Shown here in pieces: positions 10,521 through 21,684 of a stretch of 64,000 nt of DNA (its first letter is position 1; each line of letters starts with the position of its first letter). This stretch comes from Chamaecyparis obtusa (Eukaryota; Streptophyta; Pinopsida; Cupressales; Cupressaceae), in assembly GCA_027943335.1 (NCBI GenBank), contig BSBK01002794.1:186001-250000 (forward strand), in the 5' to 3' direction. Under the pieces are notes generated by a model. The model did not search any database. It was not told the DNA's origin and saw nothing but the letters and a program-made list of their open reading frames with translations. The translations under genes and the position numbers were made by a program.

Positions 10521-11024
10521 ATGAGTGGATCAAGCAAGGCAAATAAAATCCGCCAGATTGTGAAGTTGCAGCAGCTTGTGAAGAAATGGCACAAGATGGC
10601 CAATACCCACAAGGAAGCATGTGCATCCATTAATGGGGGTTCTCAATGGGGCAGTAGAAAAGGTTCTCCTACTTATGTTCCAGAGGGCTACTTGGCTGTA
10701 TATGTGGGAAAAGAGCTGAAGAGGTTCATTATTCCAATGAGTTACTTGAATTATCCAGTGTTTAGAGAATTGCTTGAAAAGGCAGAGGAGGAGTTTGGTT
10801 TCAACCACAAGGGAGCTCTCAATCTTCCATGTGATACAGTTGTTTTTGAGCATCTAATGTGGATGTTGGAGAAGGATGATGGAGCCACAAAGAACATGAG
10901 CTTGGAGCAGTTGATCAACTTTTACCGCCATGAAACAGACTGTGGATCTGAGGCTAAAGTCTCTACCAGTAGTACATTGGATAATTTTGAGCTTCAAACT
11001 TCTGCCCAGAGATCATTTTGTTGA
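10521..11024 (+). CDS. SAUR-family (small auxin up RNA) protein
   Basis: Intact intronless gene of 167 codons. The SAUR domain covers about residues 50-117: [11 protein letters not shown] at 53-63, then the [19 protein letters not shown] block at 68-85, EEEFGF at 89-94 and LNLPCD at 100-105. This is the standard order for the family. The N-terminus is a basic helix ([16 protein letters not shown], 10-25), the region linked to calmodulin binding in SAURs. A serine/threonine-rich C-terminal tail is more variable in the family. In angiosperms SAURs inhibit PP2C-D phosphatases and so promote proton pump activity and cell expansion; whether this copy does so is inference. The ATG is the first in frame and gives a normal SAUR N-terminus. 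Most SAURs lack introns, so the single exon fits. It is the only intact host gene seen in the window. Confidence 0.95.
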   Translation: MSGSSKANKIRQIVKLQQLVKKWHKMANTHKEACASINGGSQWGSRKGSPTYVPEGYLAVYVGKELKRFIIPMSYLNYPVFRELLEKAEEEFGFNHKGALNLPCDTVVFEHLMWMLEKDDGATKNMSLEQLINFYRHETDCGSEAKVSTSSTLDNFELQTSAQRSFC

Positions 11025-12144
11025 TATATTTCAAGGCCACTATCATAACTTATATACAGTGGAACCTTTATCATTGTCAGAGCATTTGGAATGAAACCTA
11101 GAAGCAAGATCTGCAAGAACATATGAAACACAACAGCAATATTGGGCTGCCAACATATTGCTTGCAGAATATCAAAATCTTGTGTGTTTTTTCTGCTCAT
11201 GTAATCTTGACAATAATATATATTTAAGAAGTTGAGATAAAATGGTTAGAATATTAAGTTTTATTGTGAAATCTCAAGTTAAATTGTTGCTTATAAGCAA
11301 CTAAATATTTGTATCAGAATTTATTCTCCCATACTTCAGATGTGTTTAACTAGTTATTAAGAAGTGCAAGTTATTTTGATTTAGATCTCTCTGAAACAAA
11401 ACTAACAAGTAAAAAAAAATTATCAATATGTACTTGGGTTAGTGAATTGGTTGCAGGTTGAGGATCGACACAATAATGAATATAATGAGCTTGTACAGAT
11501 ATTCGAACTCTCTATGTCTTCAACTTACAATCAGGAAATAGTAAATCAACATCAATTTAATAAAAATAGATGGATTATATCTCATGAGATTCCTCGTATC
11601 TTTTTTGGTTGATAGATGTATCTACTAACTATTTTATTTCTTTAAAAAGATTCCTGTAACAAATCGTATAATAAGATCTAAGCAGTCTTTTTTTTAAGCA
11701 TCCGCCTCTTTCTAGAACAAACCGTTAAAGTCGTTAACGGAAAGAAATCAGGAAGATAAAATAAAATGCACTACTCTAGCGGAAAGGATAAGCTTAGCTT
11801 ATAATACCCTCCCTATTACTATCCCTTAGCTTATAATACCCTCCCTATTTCACCTCTGTTTTAAATCTACTTTTTGTACTATTATAAGTGTATCGTTAGT
11901 ATTGAAGCACAGTTAGTTTTGAAATTGGATTTTGGTCAACAAATTATTTACTACTTTTTCATAGAGATGAGTTGTAAAACTGATATTGATTATTGGAATG
12001 TAAAGAATGTAATATTTTTTTTAAAATGGTAATGGTAGCGTCTAATTTATTTAATTTTGTTTATGGAGGAACTTCTTCAATGAATCTTCTAGAATAGTTT
12101 TATTTATAACATAAGTAAGATTAGTTTCAAATTTCTAAGATCTT
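11025..12144. other. SAUR 3' region and AT-rich intergenic DNA
   Basis: The SAUR 3' untranslated region probably lies in the first 200 bases; an AATAATATAT stretch near 11210 could serve as a poly(A) signal, but this is weak. A 24-bp direct repeat (TTAGCTTATAATACCCTCCC and four more bases) occurs at 11794-11817 and 11826-11849. Nothing else was recognised. Confidence 0.4.
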
Positions 12145-12262
12145 CATTTCTTTTAGATTAGGTTGTAAACATTGTCTTGTTTCTTATAATCATTTCTTTT
12201 AGACTAGGTTGTAAACATTGTCTTGTTTCTTATAATCATTTCTTTTAGACTAGGTTGTTAAG
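12145..12262. repeat. 46-bp tandem repeat, about 2.5 copies
   Basis: CATTTCTTTTAGACTAGGTT begins at 12145 (one difference), 12191 and 12237, a strict 46-bp period. The third copy loses similarity after about 25 bases. Confidence 0.9.
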
Positions 12263-12914
12263 AGTGGCTTGTCCCTTAGATTGGAATGGAATGTCATGTT
12301 CATGTGCTCCCATTTCAAATTTCATGTTGTTTTCTGAAGAGGTCAAGCCTTCAGTACTTCGATCATTGTCTTATTGGATCACACACTAGAACCTTTTAGA
12401 GCTTAAAGCTTCTATCTTAGCTCATTATAGTATTACATCAACACATATATCAATATTGATATTATAGGCATTATATTATTTTCTTAGCATGTCTTTTCTT
12501 GTATCACCAACAAAGACATTTGAATCATTATCAAGTACAAAATAAACATTATCTCTATGCACAACATATCCCACCATATTTTTTTTGACAAATCTCTTTT
12601 GAAAAAGGAAAAAAAATAGATATTACATCAAGAGAGAACTAAATCATGTCGGTGAAAAGTATACTTACACTACCCCAAATTATCTGGCACATATTTCTCA
12701 TAGGATTAGTAGCATAGTTTTATTAGATTCAAGTCATCAATCATAGAGTAGAGTAAATTACTTATCAATAAAAATAACAAATTTGAAAATAATTTTAAGA
12801 ATCTCTAATGTTTCAATTGGCATTTCCATATTCACATCTTAACTCTCAATTAATTTAGATTTAATTATATTTATTGTTTATCATTGGGGAAGGAATCCTA
12901 AAATTAATTTTGAG

Positions 12915-13275
12915 GTGTGTTTATTTTTCATACACCTATTTTTAAGTAGGAGATTTATGTGATGTATTTGCACTTATTTGTATTAATTGGGAATGAACAT
13001 AATTGAATTAGAAATTTTAATTATTATACTGAAACAATATTTAGAGTATGTTTATTTTCCATACAGCTATTTTTAAGTAGGATATGTATGCTATGTATTT
13101 GCACTTATTTCCATTCATTTGAGATGAACATAATTGAATTATAAATTTTAATTATTTTACTAGAAATTTATTTATACACCTATTTTTAAGTAGGAGATGT
13201 AAGTGATAGCATTTGCACTTATTTGTATTCATTTGGATGAATATAATTGAATTACAAATTTTAATAGTTTAAATA
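12915..13275. repeat. Triplicated unit of about 125 bp
   Basis: Three successive diverged copies share CTATTTTTAAGTAGGA, then TTTGCACTTATTT, then ATAATTGAATTA and AATTTTAAT. They start near 12915, 13040 and 13165. The sequence is AT-rich and non-coding. Confidence 0.8.
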
Positions 13276-15320
13276 ATTAATCAGACAAAAATAACAAGTA
13301 TTAAAAAAGAAATAGAAATTACTCTTTTAAATTTTCATTGAATATGGTGAATAAAGAATCTATTAACATAAAATTAAAACCCTGGATAAATAGAATTGAC
13401 GGATCACTAAAATAGAAATCAAATGTCAATGTTAACCAAAGGTTATGGATATACTTAGCTCGTTGAAAACAAAAATAGCATATGTTATGAAACTTAATTG
13501 TAGATGTGTTCACCACTCTTTCACCTTAACTATGAAACTTCCTTCACCTTAAATATGAAACTTACACATACTTTTGAGGTAGATAATTTTTTGGATCTTG
13601 TACTACAATCGAACACAGTTGTACCTATTATTTGTCCATTCTCTATTGTGATTGCATCCATTCTCTATTGTGATTGCATCCTTACTCTAACATTCTTGTT
13701 TCTTTCAATCATATGATCCTAAATATTTTTCCTCTAATGTCATAACTAAAATTTTTTCAAGTAAATATAAAGAAAGTCTTTCAATACCTACTTTGCTAAA
13801 ATTTAAGTTTTAAGATTTAATTGAGCTTAATCAAACCCCTTGTAGTTTTTTTGTGCAATTTTTTTCAAGAGTATTTCAAGTACATGTATGTGTGAGATGT
13901 AAGATGTGTGAATTATAAAATATTATTGCTAGTGTGAGGTAACTCAATAGAATTATTTATAATACTACTAAATTATTATGTGACAATTTGAATGAATACT
14001 TTTAATGAGATTACCATAAAAACTCTAGGAGATTTCTTTAAAAATGTGATCCTATGTGATAATTTAAAATATTTCACATGTAGTTCAATGAGTGGAGATC
14101 ATTTTTTATATTATGTTAGCTCATGAATAGTAAGAATAGGTCTTAAATTGATAAAATATGTTATCCCTAGTAATTACTATGATTTTAGCAAGGTGAGTAG
14201 GTTAATACTAAATCATTCACGAAAAATTTTAGAATATTAGTGGATAAGGTTAGTTTAAATCTAGTTACATATTATAATCATTTAAAATAAGCACTAAAAA
14301 CAACATATTTAATCAAAATTCTAAAATGAGTACAAACATGTAGATAAAAATGTGAATTGTTTAATTTCCTTCTATATATTTTCTATGTTAAAATAAAGCA
14401 TGAAAAAACATAAAGTAATAAGCATGTATCAAAAGGATAATCCCCATTTAATCCATATCCTGTGTGAGGTTACATCTTAAATATATACATATAGGAACAA
14501 AAAATAATTAGTAATAAGTGTGGTAGTGTGATCATAAAAGTATCATAAACATATTGAGTTTATATGTACTTGAATAATTATTATCTCATAATGAAAAATA
14601 AAAAAATGATGGAATCATGTAGTTGCAACCAAGGTACCCCAATAAAACCATATTTAAGGATTTGGGAAAAGAATGCATCAAGTTGTTAGGTTGTCAAAGA
14701 TTAGAATCAATTTTTGTGATGGTTCAAAGTTAATTTCTTGTTACTAATATTTCAACTAACCATTTCATTAGATAAAACTAAGACTATTAAACAAATACTA
14801 TTGTTCATGACAAGTAACCAATAATTTCTTTACTCCTAACTATAGATATCTTAGTTAAAATTCATTTTCTTCCACTAAAAAGTATTGAGTTAAATATGGA
14901 AAGCTAGAATTTTTATGAATATAATTTAATAAAATACTAAAAATTACTATAGAACAAAAAAAAGTCATGAAAAATATAGAAAGCATGAAAGTGGTGAGTG
15001 TTACGAATTGGATAGTAGTGCACATACATTTGTATCGAAGACCACTATGGTCCTTCATACCCAAAGGTGTACAATATTGAACAAAGAATAATAATCCTAT
15101 ACCTAACATATAGAGAAAAGGTCTCATTACTTAGGTGCATACAAAATGACCAATTCTTAGATATCATTTTTAAACCTACATGGGTATTCAAATAAACAAA
15201 AGGATATTGGAGTTTTTTTTCTCTTAATCCTAAACATTTATAGAATAATAAGATATCTATGAATATTATTATCTTAGGTCTAGAAATATTCAATTTCTCT
15301 AGCATGTATGGAGGATTTAA
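13276..15320. other. AT-rich intergenic DNA
   Basis: No gene, LTR or RNA was recognised. A short direct repeat, ATTCTCTATTGTGATTGCAT, occurs twice around 13638-13680. Open frames on the minus strand near 14855-15329 are chance frames in AT-rich DNA. Confidence 0.45.
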
Positions 15321-16932
15321 TGTAGACACCTAAATTTTATTAACAATTTTAATTAAATTTAGCCTTGTTACTCACATTTTTTATTAAATAATTATATATT
15401 ATTTAATTGATCAATGTTAACCTTCTAGAAAAATTAATTTGATTAATTAATTATAGTATAATTAATTGAAAGGTGACCCATAACCATTAAATTTATCAAT
15501 TACCCTTCTTATATTAATTTAAATAAAAACACTTATAAAACCAAAGTGGCAAACTTTAAAAATTTTTCCAAAAACTCTCGGACAAAGATAGACTAGCACA
15601 TTTGATGCACAAAGTAGCACCTTTATCTTATTTTCCAACACATATTCCCTCTTAATTAGCACATTTGACCCACAAAGTAATGCATATGGCTCTACTTCAA
15701 GAATATTTGACACAATGAATAGTGCATACACCCTTCATTTTAGTGCATATATCTTTCTTTTCAGTGCATATACTCCACAAAATAACTTGCATTTATTACC
15801 ACATCAGTACACCTTGTAAAATCCCTATAAAAATCTTTCAGTAAAGAAGACTAGCACATTTCGCCCATAGAATAGTGTATAGAGGCTACAAAATAGCGCA
15901 TATACCTCACAGTGTAGCACATTTGACACATAGAATGCCACATTTATCCAATTTTCTAGTGCATATGAAATAGAGAGAACTTCCCAGACAATTGACAAAC
16001 TTTTGAAAAAATACTTCTAGATACCCTTTTCTAAGTTATTTTCATCCAAATTGATATAGAGATAGTTTCAACACAAATTTACCCCAAAATTGATGAAGTT
16101 ACACACTTTCACCTACATTTGGTTAAATTAAATAGCGTATAATCATTATTCCTCTTAAACATTTATTTTAATAAGGTTCTTTATCAGGATCCATCATTCT
16201 AAATTAGAATCTTGACTTAGATCCTTGTTCTAACGTAGCTTTGTCAATAGAATAACTTCCATCCTTCTATTTAGCTTTGTTGAAACCAACCAAACAAGCA
16301 TGCAAACAAACTATATTTAGCACTCATTAAGATCACTTACATGCCTACTTGGACTAGATATCATAGACTAAAACATAAGAAAAACAAAAGCAAAAATAAA
16401 CTCAACCTCAAGAATAAGAAACCATGGTGACATGGAGAATCTATTTCACAAGTTTCACACATTTCATGATGAAGATGAGATAACTGAGGAATAGATCAAA
16501 GAGGCTCAACAAAATCTGAAATTCCACAAGCTCATGGAAAAAGTCCTAGAATATAATAAATAAAAGTATGTCCTTATGTTGGCTCACCAAGAAGTTAAAC
16601 TTCCTCAAGAATTTGATGTATCTCAACTAAGAGCCAAGGAAACAATAACTAAAAATAATCCTCTTACTGCATTAACATGAAAAATACAAGCATTACAATA
16701 AAAAATACAAAATATGCAAAGAGGAACATCAACCAAAAGATAATCCTTGCAAGACATTTGTCCTTATCCTTTTGATAGGAATATAAACATGATCCCATTC
16801 CCCCCAAATTGTGAAATACCAAAGTATGATAGATACATGGGAAACACTACTCCAGAAGATCATGTGAGGGAGTTTTGCACCATGAGCATGGAATTTTCAC
16901 ATGAAGAAAAATATTATAACATCTTCAAATAG
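15321..16932 (+). mobile_element. Truncated Ty3/gypsy element: LTR start, leader and gag remnant
   Basis: TGTAGACACCTAAATTTTAT at 15321 looks like the start of a plant gypsy LTR. From about 16428 one frame can be followed to 16930 as gag: DMENLFHKFHTFHDEDEI, then KLPQEFDVSQLRAKE, then ICPYPFDRNINMIPFP and CEIPKYDRYMG. The last blocks match the gag of E2 at 46861-47030 (SICPNPFDKSVSM, VELPQYDKYD). The frame is interrupted by stops at positions that look like former glutamines. The element ends abruptly at 16932; no primer site, protease or RT was found. Confidence 0.7.
15570..15990. repeat. Degenerate short repeats of TAGCACATTTG / TAGCGCATAT type
   Basis: At least ten loosely spaced copies of a short motif occur, as TAGCACATTT, AGTGCATAT and TAGCGCATAT. 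They lie in the LTR/leader part of the truncated gypsy element and are too diverged for a fixed period. Confidence 0.6.
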
Positions 16933-17760
16933 ACGCACCCCTCATTTAAGACCTTTTAGCTGCCGTCCTTTATCAAATTTTTGAACCATGGATGGATTCG
17001 TGCTCAATTCCATTTTACTCTCATTCGGCCCTATTTTTCCTACTTTCATCTGTGCAGTTTTCGAGACCTCAAAGTTGGCTCTCTGTGGGCCACTCCAAGA
17101 AAAAGTCGACCAAGTTGACCTGTTCCAGAACAAGTTGGACAATTCTACCTGCTCCCTAGGGTTTGTGAACCTCGGGGCCGATGTTGTCTTGGGGATTTAA
17201 TTCTCAAAATGTGGTTACCCCGTCAGCTTTCTTTATTTTCCTACCTGAAAACTTGTATAAAAGGAAGCCTAGGAACCTCATTTTGAGAAGGATGACAATT
17301 TTGGAGACACATACATGATATAAATCTCACATTCAAGCATTCCATCCTTCAAGAATTCATGCATTCAAGTCTTTAAAGATTCAAGGATCCTTTGGGAGCA
17401 TCTTTCCTCTTCAAGTTCTAGCATATTGTTGGTCATCAAGGGAGGATATCTACATTGAGGTATCCATCTTCTTCTTCATTTTATGCACACTTATATTCAT
17501 GGCTCCATGAAGTAGTTTTGGTAGATCCATAGCATTTGCGGATATTTCCTACATTGCAAATTCAAGATCAACATACAAACACAACAAAATCCTTATTGAC
17601 AAGGGTTTCTTCAAGCAAGGTGAATATTTACATTTGTCTTGTTTCATTTATACATTTACATTTTCAATTCAAGGTTGATTCCTCAATATAGGGCTTGACC
17701 AAGGTAATCCCTTATCCACCCCAACCCCAAAACCTAGTTTTTTGTATGCGGGAGCAAGAT
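16933..17760 (+). mobile_element. Probable LTR-like segment with promoter
   Basis: This stretch follows the broken gag directly. It has a convincing TATA box (TATAAAA at 17256-17262, followed by GGAAGCC), then short direct repeats of CATTCAAG type, as in gypsy LTRs. A second copy was not found in the window, so neither boundary nor element identity can be fixed. Confidence 0.4.
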
Positions 17761-18420
17761 CTCAGAATTGCAAGTACAAATCTGGAAGTTGCAGACAAAG
17801 GCCTATCTAAAGAATTAGGGTTGACTTCAAAAAACTACCTCAGGAACATGGTGACTTAAGTTGACCTAGTCTAGAACATACTGACATGGTCAACCTATTC
17901 TTGACAACTTGAGATATTTAGCATTTTTTGGGTTTTTAGTCGTGATCACAGATTTGCAATCAAAAATTTAGTCACACGTCTAGAATAGAAATTTTTAGAA
18001 TAGAAAAGAATATTCATCTTCATCGAGGATAACTTTAAGAAACCCCCTCCTAGGAAAAAGTGTAAAATCCTAGTGAATCCTACATTATTTTAGGGGGAAA
18101 TTTTTCTTAATGAAGGCAAATTTTTTTAAAATTCATGAATTTTCATAGTTTGTATTAGCGATTTTTTCCAGGTGCCGAATGGAAATTCCATAAATTTCTG
18201 GTGAATTATACAGTCATGTGGGAAAATATATATTGAATGAGGCAAATTTTTATCTTTTCAAGGGAAAATGTATATTGAATGAGGCGATTTTTTATCTAAT
18301 GAGGCAAAAATATTATAATATATGAGGTGAATGATTTTCTTTTGAAGGGAAAAAAAATAATTGTATTGGCAATTCATTTGTTTATTATGGGAAAAAAATA
18401 ATTGTATTGGTGATTCACAT

Positions 18421-18889
18421 CGACACGTAAACTAAAAGCATGTTAGTAACATCTATTATTTTATAATGTTAAATGTATTAATTGAGACCATATGATGATC
18501 CAAGATCAATGGCTGAAGTTTGATTTTGGCCTCAATTTCTTCAAGGAAATAGAGTTCTCTAGGAAGTCACCAGAATGTTGACATGTATCATATTAGGGTT
18601 GTCAACTTGTCTGCAGACTCAACACATTGGTATCCATAAGCACGTCTAGTCATATCCACACGTAACCTAACATTGGTAACATCCATTATTTTATAATTTT
18701 GAATGTATTAATTGAGACCATTGAATATATTAATTAAGACCGTTTGATGATCCAAGATCAATGGCTAAAGTTTGATTTCGGCCTCAATTTATTGAAGGAC
18801 AAAGAGTTCTCCAAGAAGTCACCAGAATGTTGACACATATCAAATTAGGGTTGTCAACTTGTTTGTAGACTCAACATGTTGGTATCGAA
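18421..18889. repeat. Direct duplication of about 220 bp
   Basis: Copy A (18421-18636) and copy B (18657-18889) share long blocks, including GATGATCCAAGATCAATGGC, GAAGTCACCAGAATGTTGAC and TTAGGGTTGTCAACTTGT. Copy B carries a small extra duplication of the ATTGAGACC block. Just before the pair, at 18220-18420, are shorter repeats of GAATGAGGC and AAATAATTGTATTGG. Confidence 0.85.
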
Positions 18890-19059
18890 TCATCGATTAG
18901 CATGATAACCATGATCGTCACACGTGGATGGTGGATAATGTTGCATGGTCCTATAGTGCAACTTGTAACTCATAACTTGGTAAGAAATAAATGCCTTGTC
19001 AGTGATATTACAAATGAATCGACGATATTACCAATTTCAGATATGGGAAAAATTACATG

Positions 19060-19221
19060 TCAATATGAAAGATTAAGGACAATGGATTTAAATTTCCTAC
19101 ATGCATGCATTTATATGAAAGGTTTAAATGAAAGACTAAGGACAATGGATTTAAATTTCTCACACACATGCATTTATGGGAAAGATTTACATGAAATATT
19201 AAGGACAATAGATTTAATACA
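19060..19221. repeat. 63-bp tandem repeat, about 2.5 copies
   Basis: TTAAGGACAATGGATTTAAA begins three diverged units of about 63 bp. Because 63 is a multiple of three, the repeat leaves an open frame (18902-19237) with repeated LRTMDLNF; this is better read as repeat DNA than as a gene. A single diverged copy of part of the unit recurs near 20630-20670. Confidence 0.75.
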
Positions 19222-19401
19222 ATTAAAGAAAAAATAATTAATTGCTAACTGCTAAGTATCAATCAAGGGCTATTTATAGACGATCTAGCTTCTTTCTTCC
19301 TCAAATTTTAATTCATCTTTGCTAGATAAATTGTTGTAGTTGCCTCTGGTTTAAGTCATTAGTCTGTAAATAATTTTTTTTTAAGGTTTCTAAAGTTTTA
19401 G

Positions 19402-19990
19402 ATGGACACTCCAATTAGGCTTAGATGCACATCTGAGGAGGCCCAAAAGGCCTTTTTGGGTTCCTTCTTAGATGAAACCTTAGAATCAATTTTTAGGGAG
19501 GGTGGGCCTTTTGTTTAATAGAGGTTGTTAAAATGGTGTTGGGCAGAGAGTTTCTACATAATGAAGATAGGCACTAGGTCAACATGGACATTACATCCTA
19601 TTTTTTGGCATCTCTTCTCAACCTCAGAGGAGAGAAGGTGAACATGTTGATGCTGTTGAGGAAGGTATTCAAAGAGGAATACCTGGGGGATAACGTTAAT
19701 GTTTTTGTGTTTGCAGAAATAGGGATGGGGATCCCTTGGGCAAGTGAAATACCCAAGCTTCTCCTCCTAGGCTAGAATGTGGCCATGCAACCTTTTATGT
19801 TGGGCTTGAATGCTAGGCAGATGAAGTGTCATAGGAAATGGGTGTTGATAGCTAGGGATTTTCTCCGAAAGTGGTTTTTGGTTGACGAAGTGGAGGCTCA
19901 GGCAGGGCAATATGGGTGGCTCGATGAATTCTCATAGTTAATCCTCTCTGGAGAATTCTACTTAGATGGAGCCGGAGGGAAAAATCACTA
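19402..19990 (+). pseudogene. Unidentified broken coding sequence
   Basis: I do not recognise the family. From ATG at 19402 the frame reads MDTPIRLRCTSEEAQKAF, LGSFLDETLESIFREGG. It shifts near 19510 and continues as IEVVKMVLGREFLHNEDRH, a stop, MDITSYFLASLLNLRGEKVN, MLMLLRKVFKEEYLGDNV, a stop at 19773-19775, then MLGLNARQMKCHRKWVLIAR and VEAQAGQYGWLDEFS. Codon use and amino-acid mix look coding, and base composition is less AT-rich than the surroundings. It could be a fragment of a host gene carried by a retroelement, or part of an unknown element. The joining of the frames is my reading. Confidence 0.4.
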
Positions 19991-20810
19991 GTTTTACCAC
20001 TTACCCATGGCCCATGATCCCTCTTTTTTGGTTTTTTTTAATACAAACATACCACATTTTTGGGGGTTTTTTAATACAAACATACCACAGGAAGTCTGGC
20101 ACTGGTCCACTACCAGTGATGTAGTAGGTTTTTCTTTGTACTAGACAATGTAATTATTAATGTTATAAAAAAAGATAATGAAAATTTTGCAAGTTCATTT
20201 CAATTTGTGTTTTATGGATTAAAAAAATGATTCTTAGACTTCTCTGTGATTGCAATATTTTAATTAGTTGTTTTATCTTTGTATTAGACATGTAAGTAAT
20301 AAGTATGTTTCAGTAGAAATAAGGAAGTGGTATTTCCATTTGTAAATCTGAATATTTAAAATTCCATTATCTTCTTGATTATCGTTAGAAACTCAGAATT
20401 CCTAAATTAAGATAACCATTAATCGAAGTTGTATGAACAATGTGCCCAATTAATTATCCATATATAATTATACCATTTTAAATGTAGTACATCAATCAAG
20501 TCTTACAAGTTACAACGGGTTGATAATGTATTGCAGTTGTAGTTAATAAAAGAAATGTCTTATCACTAACATTAAATTTGGGTAATGTTACCTGTCATGA
20601 TTTTTTTTCCAATTTCACACACTGGTGCATTTAATATGAAAGATTTACAAAATTATGAAGGACAAGTGAATTAATAAGGTTAGAGAAATAATAAGGTATT
20701 ATCGAATGAATTCTAAGTGAATATAGTTAAGTGAATTAATAATGTCAAACTTCATGGATAAGGTATTGTCAAATGAATTCTAAGTGAATATAGTTAATGA
20801 TTATATTCAT

Positions 20811-21437
20811 TAGTGTGAATTAATATTTTAAAATTGTGACAATCATTGGATTACGAGAGATGAACGGTTGAAGTTGTATTTCAGAAGTACTGTGAGTTTC
20901 AAAAACATTTTCTACAAACTTGTTCCAAAAATGTGACACGTGTAATTCATCGAAAAGATTAGTATCATGTGAAGATAAAACATAAACGTATTCCAGAATT
21001 TTGGTTTAAATGATACATTAGTGTTTATTAATATTTTAAAATCATGAAAAATGTTTAATTGCAAGAGATGAACGGTTGAAGTTGTATTTTGAAAGTATTG
21101 TGGGTTTCAAAAACCTTTTCTGTAAAATCATTCCAGAAATGTGACACATGTAATTCATCAAAAATATTATCTATCATGTGAAGATAAAACATAAATGTAT
21201 TTTGGAATTTTGGTTTAAATGATACATTAGTGTGTATTAATATTTTAAAATCGTGACAATTGTTTGATTGCAAGAGATGAACGGTTGAAGTTGTATTTCA
21301 GAAGTACTATAGGTTTCAAAAACCTTTTCTGCAAACTCGTTCTGGAAATGTGACACATGTAATTCATCAAAAAGATTACATATCATGTGAAGATTAAACA
21401 TAAATGTATTCCAGAATTTTGGTTTAAATGATACATT
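20811..21437. repeat. 208-bp tandem repeat, three copies
   Basis: Units start at 20811, 21020 and 21228 (TAGTGTG or TAGTGTT, then TTAATATTTTAAAAT) and the last ends at ATGATACATTTACCG, 21437. Each contains GAGATGAACGGTTGAAGTTG, AATGTGACAC and GAATTTTGGTTTAAATGATA. Lengths of 208-210 bp are well preserved while bases differ by several percent by eye. The unit resembles satellite monomers in length, but there are only three. Confidence 0.9.
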
Positions 21438-21684
21438 TACCGAAAAGTTGTTAACATTTCTTTTTTAAAAACCTATCGACTCGTAGCTGCAAAAAGGTAA
21501 ATTTAATTTTCGGTAAGATATCTAGCCTGATGGCATCCAAATTTTGTAATGTAAAAAATTTAATTTAACTTGATTTTGAAATTTTAATTCTTGCAAGTAT
21601 AATTAGGGTTTTCTTAAATTGGGTTTTTCTTAATTAGTTAGTTATTATCTATGATTTTGTGTTTTGTCATTCTTTCGAAGAACA

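Noticed and set aside
10530..10853. Minus-strand frame overlapping SAUR
   Set aside because: Shadow frame opposite a well-supported gene.
18902..19237. Gene encoding 21-residue repeats
   Set aside because: The repeats come from a 63-bp tandem DNA repeat whose length is a multiple of three; no independent coding evidence.
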